Below, piece after piece: positions 54,797 through 64,000 of a DNA stretch of 64,000 bases. The notes beneath the pieces are model-generated. The model was not told the origin of the DNA, searched no databases, and worked only from the letters and a program-made list of their open reading frames with translations. Source of the stretch: Viridothelium virens (taxonomy: Eukaryota; Ascomycota; Dothideomycetes; Trypetheliales; Trypetheliaceae); the NCBI GenBank assembly GCA_010094025.1, contig ML991772.1:496001-560000 (forward strand), read 5' to 3'. Within the stretch, counting starts at the first letter, position 1. The number at the start of each line of letters is the position of its first letter. Made by a program: the position numbers and the translations under genes.

Positions 54797-55945
54797 CTAC
54801 GATCCATGATGCTCTCTACCATGTCTAAAGACTAAGAACCTGCTTTGACCTCTATCATCTACCCAGGCTCTGAACATACCTCCACAGTTGAAATCGAATA
54901 CCACGTTTCCTTCACGATCATTCAACTCTATGCCGATCATCCCTCCTTCTCCCTCCCCGGTCTTATGCCATCTATCGCCCGCTGACTTTTGTAGGTCGCC
55001 ATTCGGACCCGCAACTTGCGTGACTGCTGCTTGCAATCGCTGGTGAGAGTAGTGAGCGATGGCAGAGGCAGTTCTGACTGCATTCAAGCGCAAGAATGAG
55101 TCTCCGTTGCCTGTACCAGACATGGCAGCTGCTCTTCTACGATCTGTTTCATCACTCCACTCTTCCGCCCAGAAACCAGCACCAAGGGTTGGAGTGTCCC
55201 CGATTCTTCCGGGTAACTTGTTTGTAAGGCCTCCAGTCGAAGTCGCTACGCACAAAGTGCCGCTACTGTCAAGCACAACAGCTCCAACTGTTCCCTGAGC
55301 AAGGTACTCATGGCCATCCCAAGACGGATCACCATCAGAAGACACGTTGAGGCCCGCCATCATTCTATCATAAGCCTTCCTATCAACTTCACTCAACACT
55401 GCATCCCCGCTCCGCTCCTTCTCTAGCCCTCTCTTGTGCTCTTCCCAGCGTCTTCTCGTCCAATGATACCTCTCATCCACCATATCTAAGCCCCACTCCT
55501 CAGCCAATCCCTCCAGATACGGTCCGGCCAGCTGGCAATGACCCTGACCTCCTCCGCCATTTTCTTCCTCCCCCCGGATCAGCAACTCCCGCGCCAATTG
55601 AATTGGATTCTTCACCCGCTTCAATCCCATGCAGCCAACGCCCCGCTTTTGGAAACCCCTCGAAACCATAACACTAGCTTCGAGCTCGAGCGTCCCAGCG
55701 CGGGTGAAGACAGCGCCCTTACCAGCGTTGAAGAGCGGATTGTTCTCCAGGAGGGAAACAGCATGTGTGGCGACATCGAGAGCGTGGGAGGCCGGTTTAG
55801 CGAGACGGGATGAGGCTGAGTGAAGAATGGACAGAAGAGCGGAGCGGAACTCATTGTAGCGCTTGGGGGGGAGGTTCTCTTCGGTGATGTTGCCGGCTCC
55901 GCCGTGGATAATGATTCGGGGTCGGATCGGCTTGCGTACCGTCAT
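54797..55945 (-). CDS. Ntn-hydrolase asparaginase / isoaspartyl peptidase-like (type 2)
   Basis: This intronless gene encodes 382 residues of the N-terminal-nucleophile asparaginase family, which self-cleaves before a Thr and then hydrolyses L-asparagine or beta-aspartyl peptides. The start RIIIHGGAGN is the family opening. NPLFNAGKGAVFTRAGTLEL and ELEASVM follow. The predicted cleavage site is QG|TVGAV with Thr219 as nucleophile, and GGLTNKLPGRIGDTPTLGAG supplies the substrate pocket, with SGTGNGDSF near the C-terminus. An extended loop of about 70 residues (130-210) lies before the cleavage site and is longer than in bacterial enzymes. Taspase-like function cannot be excluded. Confidence 0.9.
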   Translation of the reverse strand: MTVRKPIRPRIIIHGGAGNITEENLPPKRYNEFRSALLSILHSASSRLAKPASHALDVATHAVSLLENNPLFNAGKGAVFTRAGTLELEASVMVSRGFQKRGVGCMGLKRVKNPIQLARELLIRGEEENGGGGQGHCQLAGPYLEGLAEEWGLDMVDERYHWTRRRWEEHKRGLEKERSGDAVLSEVDRKAYDRMMAGLNVSSDGDPSWDGHEYLAQGTVGAVVLDSSGTLCVATSTGGLTNKLPGRIGDTPTLGAGFWAEEWSDETDRRRAAAMSGTGNGDSFLRLNAVRTASAIAHYSHQRLQAAVTQVAGPNGDLQKSAGDRWHKTGEGEGGMIGIELNDREGNVVFDFNCGGMFRAWVDDRGQSRFLVFRHGREHHGS

Positions 55946-56428
55946 TGCGGGGATGAATTATGGTGGTATGGTAGACCTTGTTTCGGATCCCGGCCGTCTT
56001 TGGGCGCTTCCGTTCATTTGTTTTGTATACAATAGTCAATGTGAAGCCCCGAGACACACCTTCCCAGTACTTCGGCGGTAGGCGGGAGGGTTGATAAAGC
56101 GGGAAGACCAATGCGGAATTGTGGTAGCACCAAAAACACCGGACCAATACAAATTCCTTGTTACGCTCCGGAGCTAGCTCCGTCACCCCACTCCGCTGCC
56201 TCTCTATTTCGCACTATTCCCTCTGAATAGAGACTGCCGCATTCGAATGCTGTCATGATGACTGCCGTCGAACAGCACACTCGCTTAGCGGCTATGACGG
56301 CGAGTCGGTGTACGAGGTGTACGGAGGTTAGGTACGTCAACAGACTTTGCTAGATTATATAAGACAACAAGTACTCCTTGTTGCAGAATGCAGACCGTCC
56401 CGCCCTCGCACGCACACGAAACACGAAC
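55946..56428. promoter_or_regulatory. Divergent promoter region asparaginase / hydrolase
   Basis: These 483 bases separate two divergent start codons and should contain both promoters. A TATATAA-type element lies near 56356. Nothing else is seen. Confidence 0.4.
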
Positions 56429-57574
56429 ATGGAAAAGTTCAGTGAAAAGCTCCCCGACGGTAGGACCCTCAACGGCCTGATTTCCCTCCCCCTCAAGCCC
56501 TCCGCCTCCATCAACGCGCCCCACCTCCCCCTCATCGTCTGCATCCACGGCGGCACCTACACCGCCGACTACTTCCACGCCACCCCCTCCACCTCCATCA
56601 CGAGCATCTCCGCCCCCCTCAGCGTCCCCGTGATCGCCATCTCGCGCCCAGGCTACGGCGGCAGCACGCCACTCCCCCCCGTCTCCAGCTCGCGCAACGG
56701 CCACACCTTCATCCAAGACGCCGGACGCCACCTCCACAACGTCATCCTGCCCTTCCTCTGGGCCCGCTACGGCCCCTCCACCGGCTCCAACTCCATCGTC
56801 CTCCTCTCCCACTCCATCGGCTCCGCTATCGCCATCGTCGCTGCCGCCCTCCACGCCGAAAGCCGCTCCTCCTCCGCTGCCGCCTCCACCGCCACCACCC
56901 CCGGCTCCGGCACCCCGCTCACTGCCGCGTCGCTGCCGCGCTCTGCTGCGAACGCGGGTGGAACGCAGCGCCCGGCGTATCCGCTGAGCGGCCTCATTAC
57001 GTCGGGCATCGGGTCGCGTATACGGGTGAGCCCGGAGTCGAGCCCGAGCGACGATAATGGGGGTGGGGGTGGTGGGGTGCCGCCGATGTCACCGGCGACA
57101 GCGGCGTCGGTGGCTACCGCCGAGGAGGAGATGCAGCTGTGGCCGTTGGAGAATAAGGATGCGGTGATGTTGGCGGCGGGGGTGGGCCTATGTCCGCCGG
57201 AGGTGCTGCAGGAGTCGGTGCGCCTGAACGCGGAGATGAAGGTGGCGGAGAGGCGGGATATTCAGCGGTCGTGGGATGGGTATTGGCGTCGGTATGCTGA
57301 GGCTGTGACGGTGCCGCATTTGTATGGGCTGGGGGAGGGGGACACGCTGTGGTATGTCTGCGACGAGAACGTGAACGACTACGTCAACGCGTTTAAGAGC
57401 AGCGTGAGGAGGGAGGGGAATGTGGTGCTGAGGGCGCCGCATTGTATCGAATTGAGCTATGCGGGACGCGGTTGGCTGACGAGGTGTGTGGGGTTTGGAT
57501 TGGAGTGTGCGGTTTACCGGGCGTTCAAGGATGTAGACTTGGGGGGACTGACACATGAGGAGCTGGGTCGTTGA
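56429..57574 (+). CDS. Alpha/beta hydrolase fold protein
   Basis: This intronless gene encodes about 381 residues. The alpha/beta hydrolase core shows LPLIVCIHGGTYTADYF with the HGG oxyanion motif, VIAISRPGYGGSTPL, and the nucleophile elbow SHSIGSA. A Ser/Ala/Gly-rich insert of about 110 residues follows the elbow, then LRAPHCIELSYAG supplies the probable catalytic His. Coding sequence is very GC-rich (C/G in most third positions). The reaction is unknown. The start at 56429 (MEKFSEKLPDGR) was preferred over an ATG 51 bases upstream because the homologous fold begins here. Confidence 0.75.
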   Translation: MEKFSEKLPDGRTLNGLISLPLKPSASINAPHLPLIVCIHGGTYTADYFHATPSTSITSISAPLSVPVIAISRPGYGGSTPLPPVSSSRNGHTFIQDAGRHLHNVILPFLWARYGPSTGSNSIVLLSHSIGSAIAIVAAALHAESRSSSAAASTATTPGSGTPLTAASLPRSAANAGGTQRPAYPLSGLITSGIGSRIRVSPESSPSDDNGGGGGGVPPMSPATAASVATAEEEMQLWPLENKDAVMLAAGVGLCPPEVLQESVRLNAEMKVAERRDIQRSWDGYWRRYAEAVTVPHLYGLGEGDTLWYVCDENVNDYVNAFKSSVRREGNVVLRAPHCIELSYAGRGWLTRCVGFGLECAVYRAFKDVDLGGLTHEELGR

Positions 57575-57786
57575 GGTAAGCGCGTACGCTCAGTAAGTGA
57601 GACTATTCTCGCCCCTGCTTGATAAGTCAAATGCCACTCATTTGCGCAGGATCAGCCAAACATACTTTACATCATATGCGAATCATATTCATCGTTGGAG
57701 AGTGTTGGGTTGATATCTATCGCGCATCTAGACTCCGAGGCACCATCGCCATGCATTCCAAACCATTGTAACCGATTCCTTATGTC

Positions 57787-58474
57787 TTACGCATACATCA
57801 TATCACCTTCATCTTCTTCATCGTCCACCTCCACTTTTACCTCTTCCTTTTTCTTCGCCAATACTTGTCTATCCATAGGACATGTTGGATTCAGCTTTAA
57901 CCAGGGTGTGATGCATTCTAAATCATATGCGTGACTGCCCTTGCATGGCAGCCTGACCACAAGCGGATACTTATCGTCCAGAAAAGGGTTCCCACAAATC
58001 GGACAGCTGTCTTCCTGCTTAATCTTTGCCTTCGGTACTCGATCCAACCCGGCCAGGAAGTCATCCGACACCCCCTCGACCTCCCGCGGTGGATCCTCTG
58101 CGCTCGCCAGCAACTCTTCTACCAACCGACTCAGCAACTCATTCTGGCTATCCTGATGGTGCTCATGCGTTTCTGACTGTGCTGTACTGGCGCTGCCATC
58201 TGGACCTGGCTGCATCATGGCGAAGCTATTTGCGAGGGTGCGAAACGCGGCTGAGATGTCGACGGGATGAGGTAGCGCATGCTGATTTTGTGGGGCGCGA
58301 GAGCCGGAGGTATCTACGTGTTCGAGGGCGCTGAAGAAGGTAGAGAGGTCGGGTCGCCGAGGTGGAGACTGAGTGGAGGATTGATCGGCCGGGACGTTGT
58401 GCTCGACTGGAGATGGGGAGTTAGCCTTATATAAAGTGAACAGGCGAGTGGGCGGAACCTTCGTAGGTAGACAT
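57787..58474 (-). CDS. RING-H2 finger protein
   Basis: This is a probable E3 ubiquitin ligase of unknown target. Exon 1 (58474-58459) encodes only MSTYE and one base of the next codon; exon 2 (58406-57787) continues VEHNVPADQSS, giving 211 residues. The donor is the poor GTTCCG, but phase and the acceptor fit, and an unspliced reading stops within 16 codons. The RING lies near residues 140-185: CPICGNPFLDDKYPLVVRLP, then CKGSHAYDLEC and NPTCPMDRQ, with the usual spaced Cys/His. The C-terminus is Lys/Glu-rich and acidic. Confidence 0.8.
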
Positions 58475-58963
58475 GTTGTGCTCTCACAGCTTCAGTAAGC
58501 AATTGATGGCGTTCGCTCGTGAATCAGTCTACATGGAGCCTTTTAATCGATAGCAAAGAAATTAGGCAGCATGGTGTACGCAAAATGGTAGTGTGTTGAT
58601 GGCAAGGGTCGATGTCGATGTCGATGACGTCTCAGGGTTGTTTTTCTCGCCGCCTGGTCCCTGCAGATCCCATCCCCAGCCTCAACTCCAAGGTTTCACC
58701 GTGACAATCCACAGGCAAAGGGTATGCTAGTTCGCTCTCCCGTGGCGTAAACGTAACAAGGCACGCACCCACGGTTGGTATGTTTCCGCTGTTAGCTCCG
58801 TATCTCTCTCTCCAGCTCGTTACGTATTGCCTCTGTTCAGTTCTAATTCGGGTACCTGCTTCCCCGTAACTGCCCCCTCCTACATTCCCCGTCTCATGTC
58901 TACCAATCTTAAGCTCGTACTTCAAGAAAAGTCTCTCTTCCAATTCTTTCCAATGCTCATACC
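58475..58963. promoter_or_regulatory. Divergent promoter region RING protein / SDR
   Basis: The 489-base gap between divergent start codons should hold both promoters. A short GTCGAT direct repeat occurs near 58608-58625. The remaining short ORFs are unconvincing. Confidence 0.4.
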
Positions 58964-59926
58964 ATGGACATCCTAACCACCATTCTCGTCTCTCTTCTCT
59001 CCTTCATCGGCACAATCACCCTAGCCATCCTCCTCTACCACCTCGCCACCTTCATCACCCTTTACGCCCGGCCCTCCTCCCTACCCCGCTACCTCCACCC
59101 AGGCCCCTCCCCCTCCTGGGCCCTCGTAACCGGCGCCACAGACGGGATCGGCCTCGCCCTCGCGCAAGAACTCCTCTCCCACGGCTTCGCCGTCCTCCTC
59201 CACGGCCGCGACCCCTCCAAACTCAGCACCATACAGCACCTCCTCCAACGGCGCTTCCCCAGCGCACAGCTCTCGAGCGTCTGCGCCGACGCCGCCGCGT
59301 GCCACGAGATCGACTTCGCGGCGCTGCGCGCACACATCGACGCGCTGGAGCGATCCGGCCGGGGGCGGCTCACGATGCTCGTCAACAATGTGGGCGGCGT
59401 CAACTACGCCCCGATCCTGCAGGAGCTGGGCAGCATGCGCGCGGACGACCTCGACCGCACCCTCAATCTCAACGCGCGCTTCCCCACGCGGCTGACCCAC
59501 GCGCTGCTGCCGGTGCTGGCGGCGAACGCGCCGAGCCTCGTGCTGAATGTGGGCAGCATGACGGGTGTGATCGGCGCGCCGTATCTGGGGAGCTATACGG
59601 CGAGTAAGGCGTATGCGAATATGTTCAGCGCGAGCTTGGCGACGGAGTGCGAGATCGAGTTGCCGGGCGTGGAGGTGCTGGGCTTGCTGATCGGTGTGGT
59701 GAGGACGCGGAAGCAGCGGCTGGAGGCGAATCTGTTTACGCCGGATGCAGAGACGTTGGCGAGAGCAGCGTTAAAGAGGGTGGGTTGTGGGAGGCGGGTG
59801 GTGAATGCGTATTTCTGGCATGCGGTGCAGGCGAGCATGGTACGGTTGATGCCGGAGAGTGTATTGCAGGGGTGGGTGAAGAAGACGATGAAGGAGCAGA
59901 AAGCAAAGTATAGATGTGAGAAATAA
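58964..59926 (+). CDS. Short-chain dehydrogenase, very-long-chain 3-oxoacyl-CoA reductase-like
   Basis: This intronless gene encodes 320 residues. An N-terminal membrane segment (ILTTILVSLLSFIGTITLAI) precedes the cofactor motif TGATDGIG. The structural NNVGG motif, GSMTG with the catalytic Ser, and YTASKAYA with catalytic Tyr and Lys follow. This layout resembles the ER 3-ketoacyl-CoA reductase and hydroxysteroid dehydrogenase group. It lacks an obvious C-terminal KKxx signal, ending YRCEK. Whether it is the elongase reductase or a relative with another substrate cannot be settled. The coding sequence is markedly GC-rich. Confidence 0.83.
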   Translation: MDILTTILVSLLSFIGTITLAILLYHLATFITLYARPSSLPRYLHPGPSPSWALVTGATDGIGLALAQELLSHGFAVLLHGRDPSKLSTIQHLLQRRFPSAQLSSVCADAAACHEIDFAALRAHIDALERSGRGRLTMLVNNVGGVNYAPILQELGSMRADDLDRTLNLNARFPTRLTHALLPVLAANAPSLVLNVGSMTGVIGAPYLGSYTASKAYANMFSASLATECEIELPGVEVLGLLIGVVRTRKQRLEANLFTPDAETLARAALKRVGCGRRVVNAYFWHAVQASMVRLMPESVLQGWVKKTMKEQKAKYRCEK

Positions 59927-60165
59927 AGGCGTTAGAGGGGCGGCCTTGAAGGCGCGTTTAAGCGTGCATTATGGGATGAAAGGGAAATCTTGCATTTCTT
60001 TTCGAGTCTCTGTTATGATACCACTGGCATGGCATAAACGATAGAGCTTTCATGGGGTCCTCAGCTGGATACCTTCACGATTGATTCGTGCCGTGTACAT
60101 TATTCAATAATTTCAATTCTTCCGCGAGAGGACCTCGCTACGTTTTCCAAAACAATTCCTCACAA

Positions 60166-63100
60166 TCAATGCTTCGCATCCGGCTTCCTTGGTAATTCCC
60201 TAAACACCCGCTTGAAAATGTCCTTGCTTTTATACAAATTCAGCAGTCGAATCTTCTCGTCATCCAAATGCGCACCATCGCTTGCTTGTCCACATGGAAG
60301 CTGTGCAGCAGGGGCGTCGAATTCCTTCTCCAGAAAACGGATGGCGGGAATCGAACCGCCTTCACGAATATACAACGGCTTCATAGGGTAGTTAGACCGG
60401 GCTTCGAGACTAGAGAGTGCTCGATCTTCAACACCAGAACTACTACTTCCTCCGCTTGCTAAGCTTGAGGATGTCGCAGGCGATGGCTTGCTGCTTGAGG
60501 ATGGTCTCCGATGGCTGGGTGCAGCCTTGCCGTTTCCATCTCCTATGCTCCGAGAGCGCTTGCTCAGGTCAAAAGGTGTGTTCCAAACCTGCATAATGGC
60601 ATGTTCCAGAGTTTGGAAGATCTGGTTGTTAATGTCGCCCAGCCAAGGATCCCCTTTGTGGTCGATGGTAACATGGATTTGATTCTGGGTACCAAGTTCG
60701 TCGAAAGACGAGTAAAGGAAGTTCTTCAACGCATCCGAGATAGCATCGGCTTCTTGATTTGGGACAATACGAAGGGAGAGGTTGGCTTTTGCTAAGCGAG
60801 GGATAATGGTGGAGTTTTCAGGGCCAGAGGTATGGAATCGATGAATCGTTAGGGAAGGTTCACGCCATTTCTTTTTCAGGTCTTCTGCAAGCCTGTCGGG
60901 GTTACTGAATTCTGGGTTGCTGTTTGTCACGTGTCTAACGATGTCCTCGTACAATCTGCCTTCTTTCGTAGTGAGTGGTAGGATAGGATCTGCAAACCCC
61001 GGAATCGCTATCCTCGCAGGTTCGGGTCCCGTCAACTTTGATAGGAGGACAACCAAATCTTTCAGTGGCTCGTCGAGACCGGAACTGCCGTCCACACCAC
61101 TGTGCAAATCCGGTTGTGTGCTTTCGACTTGAACAGTAGCGTGAATGACGCCCCGCAAGCCATAAGTTAGACATGGGACTATATCATCGAGCCAATAGCT
61201 GTTAGCCACCAAGATCCAATCCACATCCCCAATGAGCTTGCGGTTCTGCTTAACAGCTTCAGCGAACCCACGAGAACCGCACTCTTCCTCACCTTCAATG
61301 AGGAAGATTATGTCAGCTTCGAGCCTTTGTTGAAGATTCAACTCTCCGACAGCATGTGCTGCAGCGACGACTGGGCCTTTATTATCAGAGGTCCCACGTC
61401 CATATAGATCGCCATCTATGCCTTCCATCATAAATGGATCGCCGATCTTCCAGCTCTTCTTGTCGTTGTCTGCAGCAATGACGTCGTAATGGCCATAAAA
61501 CAGTATTTTTTTTCTGCGTGAGGATGTCTCTGGATTGCCCCGAAATTTGGCAAAAACCACTGGATTGCGATTGTCGTCCGTGGGGAGCATCTCAGTTACA
61601 GCACCAAGCTTACTGAACAGGGTCCGTAGCCAGGACGCCCCTCTTCTGCAATCCTCCTTATGCTTCGCATCCGAGGATACTGTATGAAAGTGGACGAAAT
61701 GCCTCAATGACTCGAGTAGTTGGTCATGTGTTGTCTTCTTATCTGACGCAGGTGAACCCAAGCAGTCTCTCACGTCCCATACAGCGACATTGTTGTCATT
61801 TCCACCTGTGACGAGGATTGGTCTATTATTGTGGCTCGAGAAGGCTGAGGCTAGAATCCGTCCATCATGGGCTTTCCTGCGACTTATGCGTTCGTGCTGA
61901 CGGTTAAACTTATTGAAAAAGCCGAAGACGCCACCGCTGAACAGGAATCCGCCACCCACAGTCAAGGTTAGAACATCATCTCTGTGTGCGTGTAGGCTTC
62001 GAACAAGCTGTCTCGTTTCGAGGTCCCAAACGTTGACCTCACCATCTAATAAGCCGCTGTAAAGTATGGTCCCGTCGAGGGCAATACTCAACACAGAGCA
62101 CCCTTCGTCTCTTTCGTTCTCAAGCTTGCACAATTCATGAATTCGTCCACCGTGATCAGCGTCCAGGCTCCAGATTTTGATGACACCATCTCCTCCGCCA
62201 GAAATCAAGACTTCCTTGTCCACTTGTCCTGAGATGATATCTCTGGCCAGGAGCATGCAATAAACATAGCCATAATGGGCAAATTGGCAGATATTATTCT
62301 TGTCAATTTCCAAAGACTGACTTCCCTTGGTAAACTGTCGAGCTTTTGGTGTTGGTGCAACCTCAACAGGTAGTACTTGCCGTGGGTTGCGAACACCTCC
62401 AGGGCCGGTCGAGTCAAAGAATCGATCTGCTCGGTAGTATGGATGTGATTCGGACTTTGGAGATGGTCTTGAATCCTTCTCTTTCAAATCGTACCATTGA
62501 ATCGAAGTATTTTGAGCACCGAGGTACAGTGTTTGCAAGGCTGACGAATAGGAGACGCAGAAGACGTCCCCAATGTCGTAAGTCGAGAAGACAGAATACC
62601 TGCGTCTGAAGTCCTTCGTGTCCCAAACCTGTAAAGGGTCAGCCTAAATCCGAAAATCTGACACTAGGATAGAGGCAGCGTACGTGTACCATGCGGTCAG
62701 CAGCACAGGAAAATAGAAGATGGTCGTTTTCAGAATAGCACAATCCAAGAACACTTCCCCGATGACCGGGCAGCACCAATTCACGGTCAAAAGTATCAAT
62801 CCGGTAGACCTCAACAAGAGTTAGATCATCGCCACATACTCCATGAGAAGATAGTAGAACTCACTAGAATTTCTCCACCCTGAGTACCAGCAAAAACATG
62901 TTCCGGGGAGACGGCCAATGCTAGTATGGACTTGTCATGCTTCATTCGATGCAGTAGCGCTGGTACTTCGTTGTCTTCTTCCAGTGCATGTTTACTGAAT
63001 GAGGGTGGTGAACTAGTATGTACACCGTTCTGAACCACAGTCTCTGAGTTTCCGGGGCTCGATTCTACACCGTGAAGTTGAAGTCAGTTTTTCACCTGCA

Positions 63101-63243
63101 TACTTGAGGTCCAAGGGACATGAGCTGGTTCAAAGGCACAGCGAATATCTAACAATCAACGCAGTGGAAACATCAACGAAATTGAATACTATACCTTCCT
63201 CATCCCTGCTTGGAGTTTGGGCTCCATTAACACGGTGATCCAT
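60166..63243 (-). CDS. DUG2: Glutathione-degrading DUG2-type WD40 / M20 metallopeptidase
   Basis: Dug2 works with Dug3 and Dug1 in the gamma-glutamyl-transpeptidase-independent breakdown of glutathione. Exons 63243-63195, 63064-62865, 62809-62684 and 62628-60166 give 945 residues. The N-terminal half has WD40-like blades (HKGH-type turns such as LPGHRGSVLGLCYSENDHLL, RMVHVWDTKDF, LISGGGDGVIKIWSLD, VNVWDLETRQLV). The C-terminal half is an M20 peptidase: ILFYGHYDVIAAD and DLYGRGTSDNKGPVVA supply metal ligands, and LIEGEEECGSRGF the catalytic Glu. The order WD40 then M20 is diagnostic for Dug2. The first intron is longer (130 bp); the others are 55 bp. Confidence 0.93.
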
Positions 63244-63714
63244 CGCACCCAGTTAGCATTCTTTAGTGCTGGCTGCACAAGGAGTGCACTTTTTTCCGTC
63301 GTACCGAGTTTTTTTGACACCTGCTACCAACAGATTTTCTAAAGAAAATGCAAGAACATTGTTATTGAGCCCGTTGTTCCAGGCTAATGATACAAAGATA
63401 GGCAATGATGCAGTACTTCATGCTCAGCTCTAAGTAAACTTTTCTCTGAGAATCATTGCTGATGTCGTGCTTGCAATTGGAAAGAACGCAATCCGGGAGT
63501 GTGGCACGAATGCCTGCAATAGGCTAGATGTGTAATCGGAAGTGACCGCTTCAGCACAAGGAAATAGGGTTGTAGCACCGTAGGACTCACGATTGCCTGA
63601 ATGCCGGAAAGGGCAAATAAGCTGAAGCTTGCGTGGTAATTAAGGTCCCGGACCCTTTTCGAATTACTTAGCCACACCACCTCAGCCACACCAGCGCCGC
63701 CACAGATTGACATC
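63244..63714. promoter_or_regulatory. Region upstream of DUG2 and of the partial right-edge gene
   Basis: The 471 bases between DUG2 and the next plus-strand start should hold the two divergent promoters. No other feature is recognised. Confidence 0.4.
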
Positions 63715-64000
63715 ATGCGGCAGACACTGCGATTGGGCATTGCTCGCCCTACCAGGACCAGGGCGACATTGCTCCAAGGTATCCTCTCGGTACCATTGAT
63801 CGTAGAAGCTCGACTAAGCTACGGGAGCGATACATAAAATTGGGCATTGATGCAGGAAAGAAGACGATGGGCAGTCCTGAGACAATGTCAAGACGAGCTA
63901 CTGTACGCGCTGCAGCGGTGACGAGCGCCTACACAAGGGTAGGCCACCAGTGATCTCTCGCCACTTCATGAGATCTTTCACTGGCGTTCCTTTGGCTTCT
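63715..64000 (+). CDS. 5' end of an unidentified gene, possibly mitochondrial, cut by window edge
   Basis: An ATG at 63715 opens MRQTLRLGIARPTRTRATLLQ, which is basic and lacks acidic residues, like a mitochondrial presequence. A GTATCC donor follows after one base of the next codon, and an AG acceptor near 63855 could lead into a second basic exon (KKTMGSPETMSRRATVRAAA). The gene runs off the window, so product and even coding status are uncertain. Confidence 0.35.

Noticed and set aside
60338-60356. T-arm-like sequence on the minus strand (GGCGGTTCGATTCCCGCC)
   Set aside because: It lies inside the DUG2 coding exon, encodes conserved-looking protein, and has no D-arm or acceptor stem around it.

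Overview
The window is a gene-dense stretch of a nuclear genome from a filamentous ascomycete (Pezizomycotina; I cannot fix the class). Signs are short spliceosomal introns of about 45-130 bp, with GTAAGT/GTATGT donors and some CTAAC branch points; two Zn2Cys6 regulators of Pezizomycotina types; an RTA1 membrane protein; a KRE6/SKN1 glucan protein; the fungal beta-propeller carboxymuconate cyclase; and a dispersed single 5S rRNA gene. No transposon, LTR element or virus-like element was recognised. Exon joins below were worked out by hand from splice sites, reading phase and remembered family sequence; none is backed by transcripts.

Layout. 0.3-20 kb is housekeeping: ATG13 (-), complex I NDUFS3 (-) divergent from NOT4 (+), a second ORF resembling the C-terminal half of long fungal NOT4 proteins (+), FMP52 (-), the E1-beta subunit of branched-chain 2-oxoacid dehydrogenase (-), a 5S rRNA gene (+) and a CTR86/ataxin-10 homologue (-). 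20-32 kb looks accessory: a short-chain dehydrogenase (-), a tRNA-Trp gene with two internal insertions (+), a Zn2Cys6 regulator (+), a CYP52-like P450 (-) divergent from a BAHD-type acyltransferase (+), and an RTA1 exporter-like protein (-). 33-44 kb holds a flavin oxidoreductase fusion (+), KRE6/SKN1 (+) and a large acr-2-like Zn2Cys6 regulator (-). 46-51 kb is an aromatic-catabolism mini-cluster: an enol-lactonase-like hydrolase with two N-terminal ferredoxin-like barrels (-), carboxy-cis,cis-muconate cyclase (-) and, divergently, an intradiol ring-cleavage dioxygenase (+). 52-64 kb returns to mixed functions: an unusual aquaglyceroporin (+), an Ntn-hydrolase asparaginase (-), an alpha/beta hydrolase (+), a RING-H2 protein (-), a KAR-like SDR (+), the glutathione-degrading peptidase DUG2 (-), and the 5' end of an unidentified gene at the edge.

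Most notable are the tRNA-Trp gene whose D-arm is split by a 60-bp insertion in addition to a normal anticodon-loop intron, the aromatic catabolic trio with its fused hydrolase, the aquaglyceroporin with altered NPA and arginine positions, the possible long/short NOT4 isoforms, a 10-nt exon in the E1-beta gene, and an 87-bp coding tandem duplication in the acr-2-like regulator.
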